From an uncultured Acetobacterium sp. (lineage in GTDB: Bacteria; Bacillota; Clostridia; Eubacteriales; Eubacteriaceae): 64,000 bases of DNA. Both the position numbers and the translations under genes were made by a program. The stretch spans positions 310,001 through 374,000 of the forward strand of contig NZ_OY760905.1 of assembly GCF_963664135.1 (NCBI RefSeq), given 5' to 3'. Shown piece by piece: positions 55,593 through 63,066 of this stretch. Positions within the stretch are counted from its first letter, which is position 1, and each line of letters starts with the position of its first letter. The notes under the pieces are model-generated. The model saw only the letters and a program-made list of their open reading frames with translations, did no database searches and was not told the DNA's origin.

Positions 55593-57218
55593 ATGATCAG
55601 TGAAGACGCCAGATCCCTATTAAATTATCTCAAAGCCCTATTAAATGATGTCAGAATAAAACCGGATATTCCTACTGATATGATCAATGATGAAGACTTT
55701 CTAAGTTTGGATAAAACCATAAAATCGGTGCGAGAGGCTTCTTTAGAACTGGGTAAGGGTAATCTTTCCTACTCGATTGAAGGCAAGGGTTATGTCCTAG
55801 GATCCCTTAAAGCGTTACAATCATCCCTTAGAAATCTAACCTGGAAAACGAAAGCCATTGCCGCTGGCGATTTTTCCCAGAATGTTCATTTTCTTGGGGA
55901 TTTTTCAGATTCCTTTAACAGTATGACAAAGCAGTTGGCAGTTTCGATTCAAGAAATCAAGGAAGCCCAGGAACATTTTGAGATGGTCTTTAATACCATT
56001 CCTGATGCGACCATCATCACCAATTTTGAAGACGGGACACTGGTTGCTTACAACCAGGCGTTTATTGAGACAACAAAATTTTCTGTAGCAGAATTAAACC
56101 GAAATCCTGTCACGATCATTGATTTGTATTTAAATATCGAAGAAAGAAAAATGCTACTGGAAAAATTGAAGAAAGATGGCTATATTGAAAATGCTGAAAT
56201 CTCATTTCACGGCCGAAGCGGCGAAATTCTGACCGGGCTGATCTCGTCACGACTCATTTTCATGAAAGGGGTTCCGCATATCTTAAGTGTGATCCGGGAT
56301 ATAACCGAGTTGAAAGTGATCGAGAAAAAACTTCAAAAAAGTGAGGAACTGCATCGTCTGTTGGCTGATAATGCCGCCGATGTGATCTGGACCATGAATC
56401 TGGACGGTGAATTTTCCTATATCAGCCCATCCGTTAAAAAGCTACGGGGGTTTTCTGTGGAAGAAGTTATGGCCCAATCACAAGAAGACGTGTTGTGTCC
56501 CGGTTCATTAATTCATCTTCAACAAGGCTTGGAACGGGCCATCCAATCAGTCCAGAATAATCAACCCTTTCAGGTATTCCGTGGCGAGTTGGAACAACCC
56601 TGTAAGGATGGTAGTACAGTTTGGACCGAGGCAACGGTTTCCGGTATATATAGTGAAGATGGACGATTTATTGGAATGTTAGGGGTAACCCGGGATATTT
56701 CTGAGCGCAAAATTATGGAAGAAGAAATCCTAAGACTTTCCATAACCGATAAATTGACCCAAAGCTATAATCGATTAAAGCTGGACGAAACCCTGGAACA
56801 GCAATTTGAGCGCTCAAAAACTGAGGCCGTTCCTTTTTCGATTATCATTCTGGACATTGATCATTTCAAATTAGTCAATGATACCTATGGTCATCAGGTT
56901 GGGGATCGGGTTCTGATTGAACTGGTAGCTATTCTCACCAAAAACGTACGATCCGATGATATTGTCGGCCGCTGGGGCGGCGAAGAATTTCTGATCATCC
57001 TGCCTGAAACAAACTTAAGTGATGGTTTGCATGTGGCAGAAAAGTTGCGCGGTGTGGTGGAGACCTATCGATTTACTACTGCCGGTCAGGTGACAATCAG
57101 CTTAGGTGTTTCAGCTTACTGGGATGATTTAACGCCTGAAAGCATTGTTTCTCGGGCTGATGCCGCTCTTTACCAGGCCAAGGAAAATGGTCGCAATCGG
57201 GTTGAATTTCTGGAATGA
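55593..57218 (+). CDS. Diguanylate cyclase with HAMP-like and two PAS domains
   Basis: The 541-residue protein has no membrane helix. Residues 45-110 resemble a HAMP module, two PAS domains follow (about 125-245 and 250-375; ILSVIRDITELK and MLGVTRDISERK end them), then GGDEF (about 380-540). The active loop is RWGGEEF, and RSDD five residues before it is an I-site, so it should make c-di-GMP with product feedback. The ribosome site is weak, only AAGGGA at long distance, which fits translational coupling to the V4R gene upstream. Confidence 0.9.
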   Translation: MISEDARSLLNYLKALLNDVRIKPDIPTDMINDEDFLSLDKTIKSVREASLELGKGNLSYSIEGKGYVLGSLKALQSSLRNLTWKTKAIAAGDFSQNVHFLGDFSDSFNSMTKQLAVSIQEIKEAQEHFEMVFNTIPDATIITNFEDGTLVAYNQAFIETTKFSVAELNRNPVTIIDLYLNIEERKMLLEKLKKDGYIENAEISFHGRSGEILTGLISSRLIFMKGVPHILSVIRDITELKVIEKKLQKSEELHRLLADNAADVIWTMNLDGEFSYISPSVKKLRGFSVEEVMAQSQEDVLCPGSLIHLQQGLERAIQSVQNNQPFQVFRGELEQPCKDGSTVWTEATVSGIYSEDGRFIGMLGVTRDISERKIMEEEILRLSITDKLTQSYNRLKLDETLEQQFERSKTEAVPFSIIILDIDHFKLVNDTYGHQVGDRVLIELVAILTKNVRSDDIVGRWGGEEFLIILPETNLSDGLHVAEKLRGVVETYRFTTAGQVTISLGVSAYWDDLTPESIVSRADAALYQAKENGRNRVEFLE

Positions 57219-57382
57219 TCAAACAAAAAAATACAATCCCAAAAATCCAGACGTCGCCATAATTGAGTTGATGTCATGGTTTTTTTATGACGATTATTAT
57301 TTTTTATTGCATACGGTGCGATTGCGGTGTAAAATCTGATTTGAGAGAAATAATTAAATGCAATTAAAGACGGAGAATCGAA

Positions 57383-58111
57383 ATGAACCTCATTGAAAAT
57401 CTGAAGATAAATGAAAATGATGTAATAACAATCACCGGTGGTGGCGGGAAGACTTCTTTGATGATGCGTTTGGGAAAAGAATTATCGAAAAAAAGAATAA
57501 ACCATGTGCTGACTACTACCGCAAAAATCTGCATCTCGGATCTGCCGGGTGCACAAAGTATTATTTGTGAGAATATCGATGACATCATTGATGTGTTAAA
57601 AAAAGACCCCCAACAGGCGTGGATCATCGGCAAGGAAAAAGTAACTGACCAGAAAATATCGGGCTTCGCAGAGGAAGAATTAGTCATTTTAAAAAATGCG
57701 ATCAAGCCTTTAATTATCATTAATGAGGGGGATGGATCAAAAAGAAAACCCTATAAGTTTTATGGTGACTATGAACCCATGATCCCGCAGATCACAACCA
57801 AACTTATTCACGTAATCGGTGCCGAGGTACTGTATAAAAAAATAGATAATAAAACATTTCATCGTTCTGAATTATATGGTGATACTCAAGCAATTTTTGA
57901 TGAAGACGTTTTATTTCAGGCCCTCAAAGATTTTATCAAAAACAAATTAGACGCTAAATTGGCAGGCGATACCCAGCGGATTCTTTTTATTAATAAAGCC
58001 GATGGCGAAAATTTAAAAAATGCCCGAATCATGTCAAAAATCGGTGCCCCACTTTTTGACCGTTGCCTAATGGGATCGTTACAAGAGGACTGGATCGAAA
58101 CGGTGAAGTAA
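57383..58111 (+). CDS. yqeC: YqeC-like protein (selenium-dependent hydroxylase accessory)
   Basis: A 242-residue P-loop protein with TITGGGGKTSLMMRLG (residues 17-32), TTAKIC and INEGDGSKRKPYK, the YqeC signature. In clostridia YqeC genes cluster with selenium-dependent molybdenum hydroxylases and their maturation factors. None of those is in this window, so this copy is isolated. Protein activity is unproved in the family. Confidence 0.85.
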   Translation: MNLIENLKINENDVITITGGGGKTSLMMRLGKELSKKRINHVLTTTAKICISDLPGAQSIICENIDDIIDVLKKDPQQAWIIGKEKVTDQKISGFAEEELVILKNAIKPLIIINEGDGSKRKPYKFYGDYEPMIPQITTKLIHVIGAEVLYKKIDNKTFHRSELYGDTQAIFDEDVLFQALKDFIKNKLDAKLAGDTQRILFINKADGENLKNARIMSKIGAPLFDRCLMGSLQEDWIETVK

Positions 58112-58165
58112 ATCAAGACTGATCGTGAATTCTATGATACGAATGTAGTCACTTTCAAAATATAA

Positions 58166-58205
58166 CTGGGTAATTGCGAAAGGGCATGGTTTTTATTTCA
58201 CAAAT
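58166..58205. repeat. Dispersed hairpin repeat, possible partial copy G
   Basis: GGGTAATTGCGAAAGGGCAT matches the left end of copies A and E (GGTAATTGCGAAA). Only a 5-bp inner stem (GGCAT/ATGCC) can be formed and no right end is seen. It is 30 bases before the acetolactate decarboxylase start. Confidence 0.35.
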
Positions 58206-58234
58206 GCCGATAAAAAACATAAAAAGGAGATTTT

Positions 58235-59026
58235 ATGAATAGAAAAATTCTATTGTTTGTCCTGTCAGCCGTGTGTTCGTTGGTACTGTTGGGTTGTACC
58301 AATACAACCAGTAGCAAAGCGGCCGCATCAAAAGATGAAACCCTCTTCCAGGTCGCCACCATTAATTCGCTGTTAGCCGGAAACTACGATGGGTTTATGA
58401 ATTTCGGTGAATTAAAAGAACACGGTAATGTCGGGATTGGCACCTTTAATGCCCTGGACGGCGAACTGGTGATGATCGACAATAAGGTATACAAGATCAA
58501 AGCCAGTGGGGAAGTGGTTGAAGTTTCGGATACCGATACCACCCCCTTTGCCGCAGTGACCTATTTTGATGAAGACGCCACCCAAACATTAACCAACATC
58601 GCCAGTCTGGACGCCCTGGAAACAGAACTGGACAAGCTGATGGTGGACAAGGAATCGTTTTATGTTTTCAGAATTGACGGTACCTTTAATACCATTAAAG
58701 CCCGCTCTGTTCCCAGTCAGGTAAAACCCTATCCGGTTCTTTCGGAGGCAGTGAAAAATCAGTCTATTTTTGACTATACCAATATCTCTGGAACCTTGGT
58801 GGGGTTGTGGTGTCCGGACTATATCGGCGGCGTGAACGTACCAGGTTATCATTTTCATTTTATTTCTGATGACCGTAGCAAAGGGGGACACTTGCTGGAT
58901 GTCAGTTTCAGTCAGGCCGAGGCTTTTATGGATACTACGGATGGCTTTAATATGACCCTATCACCAATCAACACGGCAGGATCCGTTGACAATGTCAACA
59001 GCGCCATCGATGCCGTCGAGAAATAG
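58235..59026 (+). CDS. budA: Alpha-acetolactate decarboxylase, predicted lipoprotein
   Basis: The 263-residue enzyme keeps the ALDC zinc ligands His206, His208 and His219 (GYHFHFISDDRSKGGH), Arg146 in VFRIDGTF and the GELKEHGNVGIGTF motif. It converts alpha-acetolactate to acetoin and CO2. Unusually it begins with a type II signal and lipobox LLGC (Cys21), so it should be anchored on the outer face of the membrane. Most ALDCs are cytoplasmic; a secreted Bacillus enzyme is known. No acetolactate synthase gene is adjacent. AAAGGAG precedes the start. Confidence 0.88.
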   Translation: MNRKILLFVLSAVCSLVLLGCTNTTSSKAAASKDETLFQVATINSLLAGNYDGFMNFGELKEHGNVGIGTFNALDGELVMIDNKVYKIKASGEVVEVSDTDTTPFAAVTYFDEDATQTLTNIASLDALETELDKLMVDKESFYVFRIDGTFNTIKARSVPSQVKPYPVLSEAVKNQSIFDYTNISGTLVGLWCPDYIGGVNVPGYHFHFISDDRSKGGHLLDVSFSQAEAFMDTTDGFNMTLSPINTAGSVDNVNSAIDAVEK

Positions 59027-59057
59027 CTGGCTGCAACAAGGGTCGGATCGTTTTGAT

Positions 59058-59093
59058 AAAAAAGAGTTCGCATTGAGTTGCAAACTCTTTTTT
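59058..59093 (+). terminator. Intrinsic terminator, bidirectional
   Basis: AAAAAAGAGTT pairs with AACTCTTTTTT between the converging budA-like and PNPOx-like genes. Confidence 0.8.
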
Positions 59094-59106
59094 CTATTTA
59101 AATTTT

Positions 59107-59574
59107 TCAGTGGCGTTTCCCGGAAAAACTGCTTAATTCAACCGCGATCACAGTGGTTTGGTTGACAACCCGCTGGTCAAAGGAAACGTCATCGCGACCG
59201 GTCTGGTGTTTCATAATGCTGTTAAAGGCGCTGAGCTTTGCTTCATTCGTTTCGATAAAGATAGCCCGACCTTCACCAATAAAGCTTTCAAAATAACAGC
59301 TGTAATCACAGCCCGTTTCGCCAGTGATTAGTTCTTTCATCTGATCCAGCTCAATACAAACCTGGTTATTCTTTTTCAACAATTCAATTTTCCGGCCTTC
59401 TTTGGCGCAGTGTAAAAAAATGGTAATTGCGGAACCAGATATCTGATAGCCAAAATTCATCGGCACGATATAGGGTTTATCACCATCAACCATGCCGACC
59501 CGGCAAACCTTGCATCCCTTGATCATTTCAATAAGTTCGGTTTCATCTTTCACTTCACGATTCGATCGTCGCAT
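59107..59574 (-). CDS. Pyridoxamine 5'-phosphate oxidase-fold (NimA-like) flavoprotein
   Basis: A 155-residue split-barrel protein: CRVGMVDGDKPYIVPMNFGY at residues 24-43, IFLHCAKEGRKIELLKKN for the FMN phosphate region and YFESFIGEGRA. NimA-type proteins bind FMN or heme and some reduce nitroimidazoles; most are uncharacterised. It is monocistronic, with AGGAGG-like site (AGGAAAAAG) weak but usable. Confidence 0.83.
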   Translation of the reverse strand: MRRSNREVKDETELIEMIKGCKVCRVGMVDGDKPYIVPMNFGYQISGSAITIFLHCAKEGRKIELLKKNNQVCIELDQMKELITGETGCDYSCYFESFIGEGRAIFIETNEAKLSAFNSIMKHQTGRDDVSFDQRVVNQTTVIAVELSSFSGKRH

Positions 59575-59724
59575 CTTTTTCCTCCTGAAACGGTATGACT
59601 TGTATCATTTCGTTTCCTTAAAATTATTTTTGTCTTAACCTAAACATTGGTCTTAGTCTATAGTAACGAAAATTATTTAATGCGTCAAGACTAGTATCCG
59701 GCTTGAGATGATTCAATTGCTGGA

Positions 59725-59753
59725 TTGAATTCCCCGGTTCGGCAGCTTATAAT
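59725..59753 (+). promoter_or_regulatory. Promoter of the sulfur-relay operon
   Basis: TTGAAT (59725-59730) and perfect TATAAT (59748-59753) with ideal 17-base spacing, about 245 bases before the first gene. Confidence 0.65.
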
Positions 59754-59821
59754 AGTATAGTAGTTAGAAAAAAATTAAAAAGTCAGATGAAAAACAGTAA
59801 CATGTTGCAAAAAATTGTCGA

Positions 59822-59875
59822 CTGTTCACAAAAACAGGTGCTTTGGTTAATCCGAAGGCCTGCTTTTTTTTAGCA
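59822..59875 (+). terminator. Leader terminator, possible attenuator of the sulfur-relay operon
   Basis: An imperfect stem (ACAGGTGCTTT against GAAGGCCTG with a two-base bulge) is followed by eight T residues. It lies between the promoter at 59725 and the TusA-like gene, so it could stop transcription early. An upstream competing pair AACAGT (59794) / ACTGTT (59821) is visible. Confidence 0.5.
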
Positions 59876-60004
59876 TTTTTATTGAAATAATGATTTAAAT
59901 TTATTTTTTAAGTAAGCTGCACATAAAAGGGTATGAAAAAAGTAGCATCACTTTGCGGCGAATACGAGTAAATGATAACAAGAAAAATTTAAGGAGGTAT
60001 GATC

Positions 60005-60226
60005 ATGGCAGAAATTCATGTTGATGTGAGAGGTGAAACATGTCCGGTACCCCTGGTCGAAATGCGTAAAGCGGTGAGGAAGGCGCAACCTGGTGATACG
60101 ATCGAGATTATCGGGAATAATGCCGCCTCAAAAAAAGAAATCCCGATGGCCGCTGACGCATTGTCATTAGCAATAATCAGCGTTGAAGAACACGATGGAA
60201 CCTGGACCATAAAAATCCAAAAGTAA
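60005..60226 (+). CDS. TusA/SirA-family sulfur carrier
   Basis: From the ATG at 60005 (AAGGAGG 7 bases upstream; an ATG at 59999 is too close) the product is 73 residues. It has the persulfide-carrying Cys13 in CPVP and the usual alpha/beta fold. TusA-like proteins pass sulfane sulfur between desulfurases and acceptors. It is the first gene of four with spacers of 9 to 12 bases, which sets its role as the likely carrier of this operon. Confidence 0.9.
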   Translation: MAEIHVDVRGETCPVPLVEMRKAVRKAQPGDTIEIIGNNAASKKEIPMAADALSLAIISVEEHDGTWTIKIQK

Positions 60227-60238
60227 GGAGGCTATTCC

Positions 60239-60658
60239 ATGGCTGATAAAACAACAATCATTGTTCAAAGCGGCGATATGGATAAATTGTATAGTGCCCT
60301 GATTGTTTCCAACGGATCGCTGGCAATGGGGATGGATGTATCCCTGTATTTCACTTTCTGGGGACTGTTACGGCTTAAAAAAGGTGGACTGGAAAAAGGC
60401 CCGCTGTCAAAAATGCATTTTCTGGGCCTGGGAAAAAAGATGATGCTGGGACGGATGAAAAAAAATAACGTCGCTTCACTGGAACGACTGATGTCGGATT
60501 TTAAGGAATTAGGCGGCAAGATTATCGCCTGCGAAATGACCATGGATATTATGGGGTTAAAGCGGGAAGACTTGATCGAAGACATTATTGATGACTACGG
60601 GGCTGTCGGTACCTACATCCAAGAAGCCAGACATTCGGCCATTACCTTGTTTATTTAG
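60239..60658 (+). CDS. DsrE/DsrF-like protein
   Basis: The 139-residue protein starts TTIIVQSGDMDKLYSALI and continues with the DsrE-family fold and the SLYFTFWGL strand. It has a single Cys98 in IIACEMTMDIMGLKREDL, which corresponds to the active Cys of many DsrE-like sulfurtransferases. Such proteins form trimers or hexamers and exchange persulfide with TusA. It follows the TusA-like gene by 12 bases. Confidence 0.85.
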   Translation: MADKTTIIVQSGDMDKLYSALIVSNGSLAMGMDVSLYFTFWGLLRLKKGGLEKGPLSKMHFLGLGKKMMLGRMKKNNVASLERLMSDFKELGGKIIACEMTMDIMGLKREDLIEDIIDDYGAVGTYIQEARHSAITLFI

Positions 60659-60667
60659 GGGGAAATC

Positions 60668-61831
60668 ATGGAAAAAGTATATTATTTTGATAATGCGGCC
60701 GCCACCCGCCTGGATGAACGCGTTTTAGACGTACTAACGCCCCTTTATTTTGATCGTTATTCGGTGGCGACCTCGGAATTTGGCTATTCACTGGGGATTG
60801 AAGCCCGGGAAGCCCTGGAAGAAGCCCGGGGCCAACTGGCCGATGCGCTTGGTGCCAGCAGCAATGAGTTTATTTTTACCTCGGGGAGTGCCGAGTCCAG
60901 CAATTTGGCCTTAAAAGGCGTGGCCAAGGCGCTGGGAGCAAAAAAAGGCAAGCACCTCATTGTTTCTAAAATTGAAGATTTCCCGGTGCTGTACAGTGCC
61001 CGAACCCTGGAAAAAGAAGGCTTCACAGTCGATTATCTGGGCGTGGACGCCGATGGGTTTATCAATCTTAAGACCCTGGAGTCGCTGATAACACCAGAAA
61101 CCATCCTGGTATCAATTCAACACGGCAATCAGGAAATCGGCACCATCCAGGATATCAAAAGCATTGGCGAGCTCTGTCATGCCAAGGGGGTGCTCTTTCA
61201 CACCGATGCTACCCACACCTTTATGCGGGTGCCGCTGGATGTTACTGACATTCCGGTTGATTTGATCACGGTTTCGGCGCATACCCTCCACGGGCCTAAG
61301 GGCATCGGGGGGCTCTATATCCGAAAAAAAACACCCTTGGCCAAAATCATGGATGGTGGCTTCCAGGAGTTTGATCTGCGCGGCGGGATGGATAATATCC
61401 CTGGTGCCGTCGGGTTTGCCAAAGCCGCCGAACTGATCACCGACTTAGAAAACCAGCGGCTGATGGACATGCGGGATAAAATCATCAGCATGGTGTTTGA
61501 GCAAATCCCGGATGTGATGCTAAATGGCCATCCCAGTAAACGGACCCCGCAGAACGCTAATATCACCTTTCATTACGTGGAAGGAGAGTCGATCACCCTA
61601 CATCTGGACATGTACGGGATTGCCGTCAGTACCGGTTCCGCCTGCTTCAGCCGTTCGCTGGAAGCCAGTCACGTCATTGCCGGAATCGGCGGCGATCACG
61701 AACGGGCCCATGGCTCCATCCGGTTGACAGTGGGTCGCTTCAATACCATGGATGAGGTTGTTTTTGTGGTCGAAACGCTGGCAAAGATTGTCGAAAATTT
61801 AAGAAAAATCAGCCCCTTGGGGAGAAAATAG
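60668..61831 (+). CDS. Cysteine desulfurase-like protein lacking the PLP lysine
   Basis: A 387-residue class V aminotransferase-fold protein of the NifS/IscS line. The N-terminus YYFDNAAATRLDERVL and FTSGSAESSN are normal. At the PLP site the expected SGHKxxGPKG reads SAHTLHGPKG, so Lys206 (E. coli IscS numbering, which aligns directly) is Thr. His104 is Asp (KIED), Asn155 is Gln (GNQEIG) and Gln183 is His (DATH); Asp180 is kept. The sulfur Cys is present (Cys326 in STGSACFSRSLEAS). It probably cannot make the PLP aldimine but may still carry sulfur or act as a scaffold partner. The codon ACC at this site is clear in the DNA, with an intact frame on both sides. Confidence 0.85.
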   Translation: MEKVYYFDNAAATRLDERVLDVLTPLYFDRYSVATSEFGYSLGIEAREALEEARGQLADALGASSNEFIFTSGSAESSNLALKGVAKALGAKKGKHLIVSKIEDFPVLYSARTLEKEGFTVDYLGVDADGFINLKTLESLITPETILVSIQHGNQEIGTIQDIKSIGELCHAKGVLFHTDATHTFMRVPLDVTDIPVDLITVSAHTLHGPKGIGGLYIRKKTPLAKIMDGGFQEFDLRGGMDNIPGAVGFAKAAELITDLENQRLMDMRDKIISMVFEQIPDVMLNGHPSKRTPQNANITFHYVEGESITLHLDMYGIAVSTGSACFSRSLEASHVIAGIGGDHERAHGSIRLTVGRFNTMDEVVFVVETLAKIVENLRKISPLGRK

Positions 61832-61842
61832 GAGGAGAAAAA

Positions 61843-62478
61843 ATGACAAGTCCCTATAATGATATTGTGCTGGAACACTTTAAAAACCCCCGCAATACCG
61901 GTCGGATTGAAAACCCCGATGGCAAGGCCACCGAGGGCAGTCCTGCCTGCGGCGATATGGTGTCTCTATATCTGAATGTCGATCCCGAAACAAAGGTGAT
62001 CACCGACATCAAATTTGAATCTTATGGCTGTGCCTCAAACATTGCCACGGGTTCGATTATCACCGAATTGGCCAAGGGCAAAACCATCGAGGAAGCCAAA
62101 AAAATCACCTGGCAAGATGCCTCCGAGGCACTGGGCGGGCTGCCGAAAATCAAGGCTCACTGCTCTGTTCTGGCGGTGGAAGTGCTACGCTCGGCGATCC
62201 AGAATTACGAAGAAAAACACGGTTTGGTGACAGCCAAAGAAGATACCACCGAAGAAATCATTCGAAAAAGATTAAAGAAAGTTATGAATCCTATTAAAGG
62301 GCTGGACATGGTGGCCACCCATCTGGTCAAGGAAATTGATATCAACGATGGGGTAGTTCGAATCGTTCTGGACTTACCAGAAAACCATCAGTTCGCCAAT
62401 GCCATTAAAGAAGATGCCATTGAAAAAATCGAATCACTTTGGGACATCAATCAGGTCATTGTCGAATTTACCGACTGA
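61843..62478 (+). CDS. IscU scaffold fused to a DUF59/MIP18-type domain
   Basis: The 211-residue protein has an IscU domain (1-130) with all three cluster Cys: Cys36 in GSPACGD (with Asp38), Cys63 in YGCASN and Cys107 in KAHCSVL. After a linker, residues 139-211 have the pattern of a DUF59/MIP18 domain (KRLKKVMNPIKGLDMVATHL and VRIVLDLPENHQFANAI), without the Cys-Pro motif. DUF59 domains assist Fe-S targeting. The fusion suggests that a cluster is built and handed on within one chain. AGGAGG precedes the start. Confidence 0.85.
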   Translation: MTSPYNDIVLEHFKNPRNTGRIENPDGKATEGSPACGDMVSLYLNVDPETKVITDIKFESYGCASNIATGSIITELAKGKTIEEAKKITWQDASEALGGLPKIKAHCSVLAVEVLRSAIQNYEEKHGLVTAKEDTTEEIIRKRLKKVMNPIKGLDMVATHLVKEIDINDGVVRIVLDLPENHQFANAIKEDAIEKIESLWDINQVIVEFTD

Positions 62479-62517
62479 TCCAAGTGCCGTAACTCAGCAT
62501 CGGTAACTATTGAATTT

Positions 62518-62551
62518 AAAAAAGAGCAGCTTAGCTAAGCTGCTCTTTTTT
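62518..62551 (+). terminator. Intrinsic terminator of the sulfur-relay operon
   Basis: A near-perfect stem (AAAAAAGAGCAGCTTA with TAAGCTGCTCTTTTTT) 40 bases after the last stop. It also ends the converging small gene. Confidence 0.9.
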
Positions 62552-62556
62552 AATGG

Positions 62557-62655
62557 TTATCGGGCTGTCTTTGAAACCGCAATGATGCTTAAGACAAGAG
62601 CGGCCACACTAATGGTAAGAGCCACTACACCTGCAACAAAAGCTGCTATTTTCAT
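62557..62655 (-). CDS. 32-aa single-span membrane peptide
   Basis: A small gene with an AGGAGG site 7 bases before its ATG at 62655. The product is MKIAAFVAGVVALTISVAAL followed by VLSIIAVSKTAR: one membrane helix with a short basic tail. Such strong translation signals make it likely to be real. It could be a small membrane regulator or a toxin-like peptide, but no antisense RNA or antitoxin is evident. It is followed upstream on the same strand by another small gene. Confidence 0.6.
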   Translation of the reverse strand: MKIAAFVAGVVALTISVAALVLSIIAVSKTAR

Positions 62656-62692
62656 TTTCACACCTCCTAACAATTTTGGGTAACACGATTAA

Positions 62693-62875
62693 TTAATCTT
62701 CTTCGTCAAAACTGTTCATACAATAATCTTCAAGCGCTTCTAAAAGAAAGACCAGGTTGCCAGTCATGTTTTCGGCAGTGGTAACGACTATTTCTTTTTC
62801 CTCTTCGGTGAGATCCATAAATTCCTCTTCAAGATCACATAAGCGCTTTATTATAAATAGTAATTCTGTTTTCAT
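62693..62875 (-). CDS. Small acidic helical protein, 60 aa
   Basis: From the ATG at 62875 (CAGGAG site 5 bases upstream) a 60-residue acidic, all-helical protein is read, with LCDLEEEFMDLTEEEKEIVV and an acidic end (NSFDEED). I do not recognise it. The 37-base gap to the small membrane gene suggests that both are on one transcript. Confidence 0.6.
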   Translation of the reverse strand: MKTELLFIIKRLCDLEEEFMDLTEEEKEIVVTTAENMTGNLVFLLEALEDYCMNSFDEED

Positions 62876-63066
62876 ATTTCTCCTGTCCAATGTTCTAGTA
62901 TCTTAAATATACTATCCTATTTGCGTTGACTATTGCAAGTGAAAACTGCAATCCTTGGCGTTTTTTAATATTTTTGTTGTGATCGCTTCGCTTTTTATCA
63001 TTTCATTCTATATGAACCCCAAAAATGCTATAATATTCATAAAAGTAATAGCAAAGGAAAAATATT

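Noticed and set aside
62481-62515. AAGTGCCGTAACTCAGCATCGG as a repeat-family member
   Set aside because: Only the GTGCCGT word matches copy A; no complementary arm is present before the terminator.
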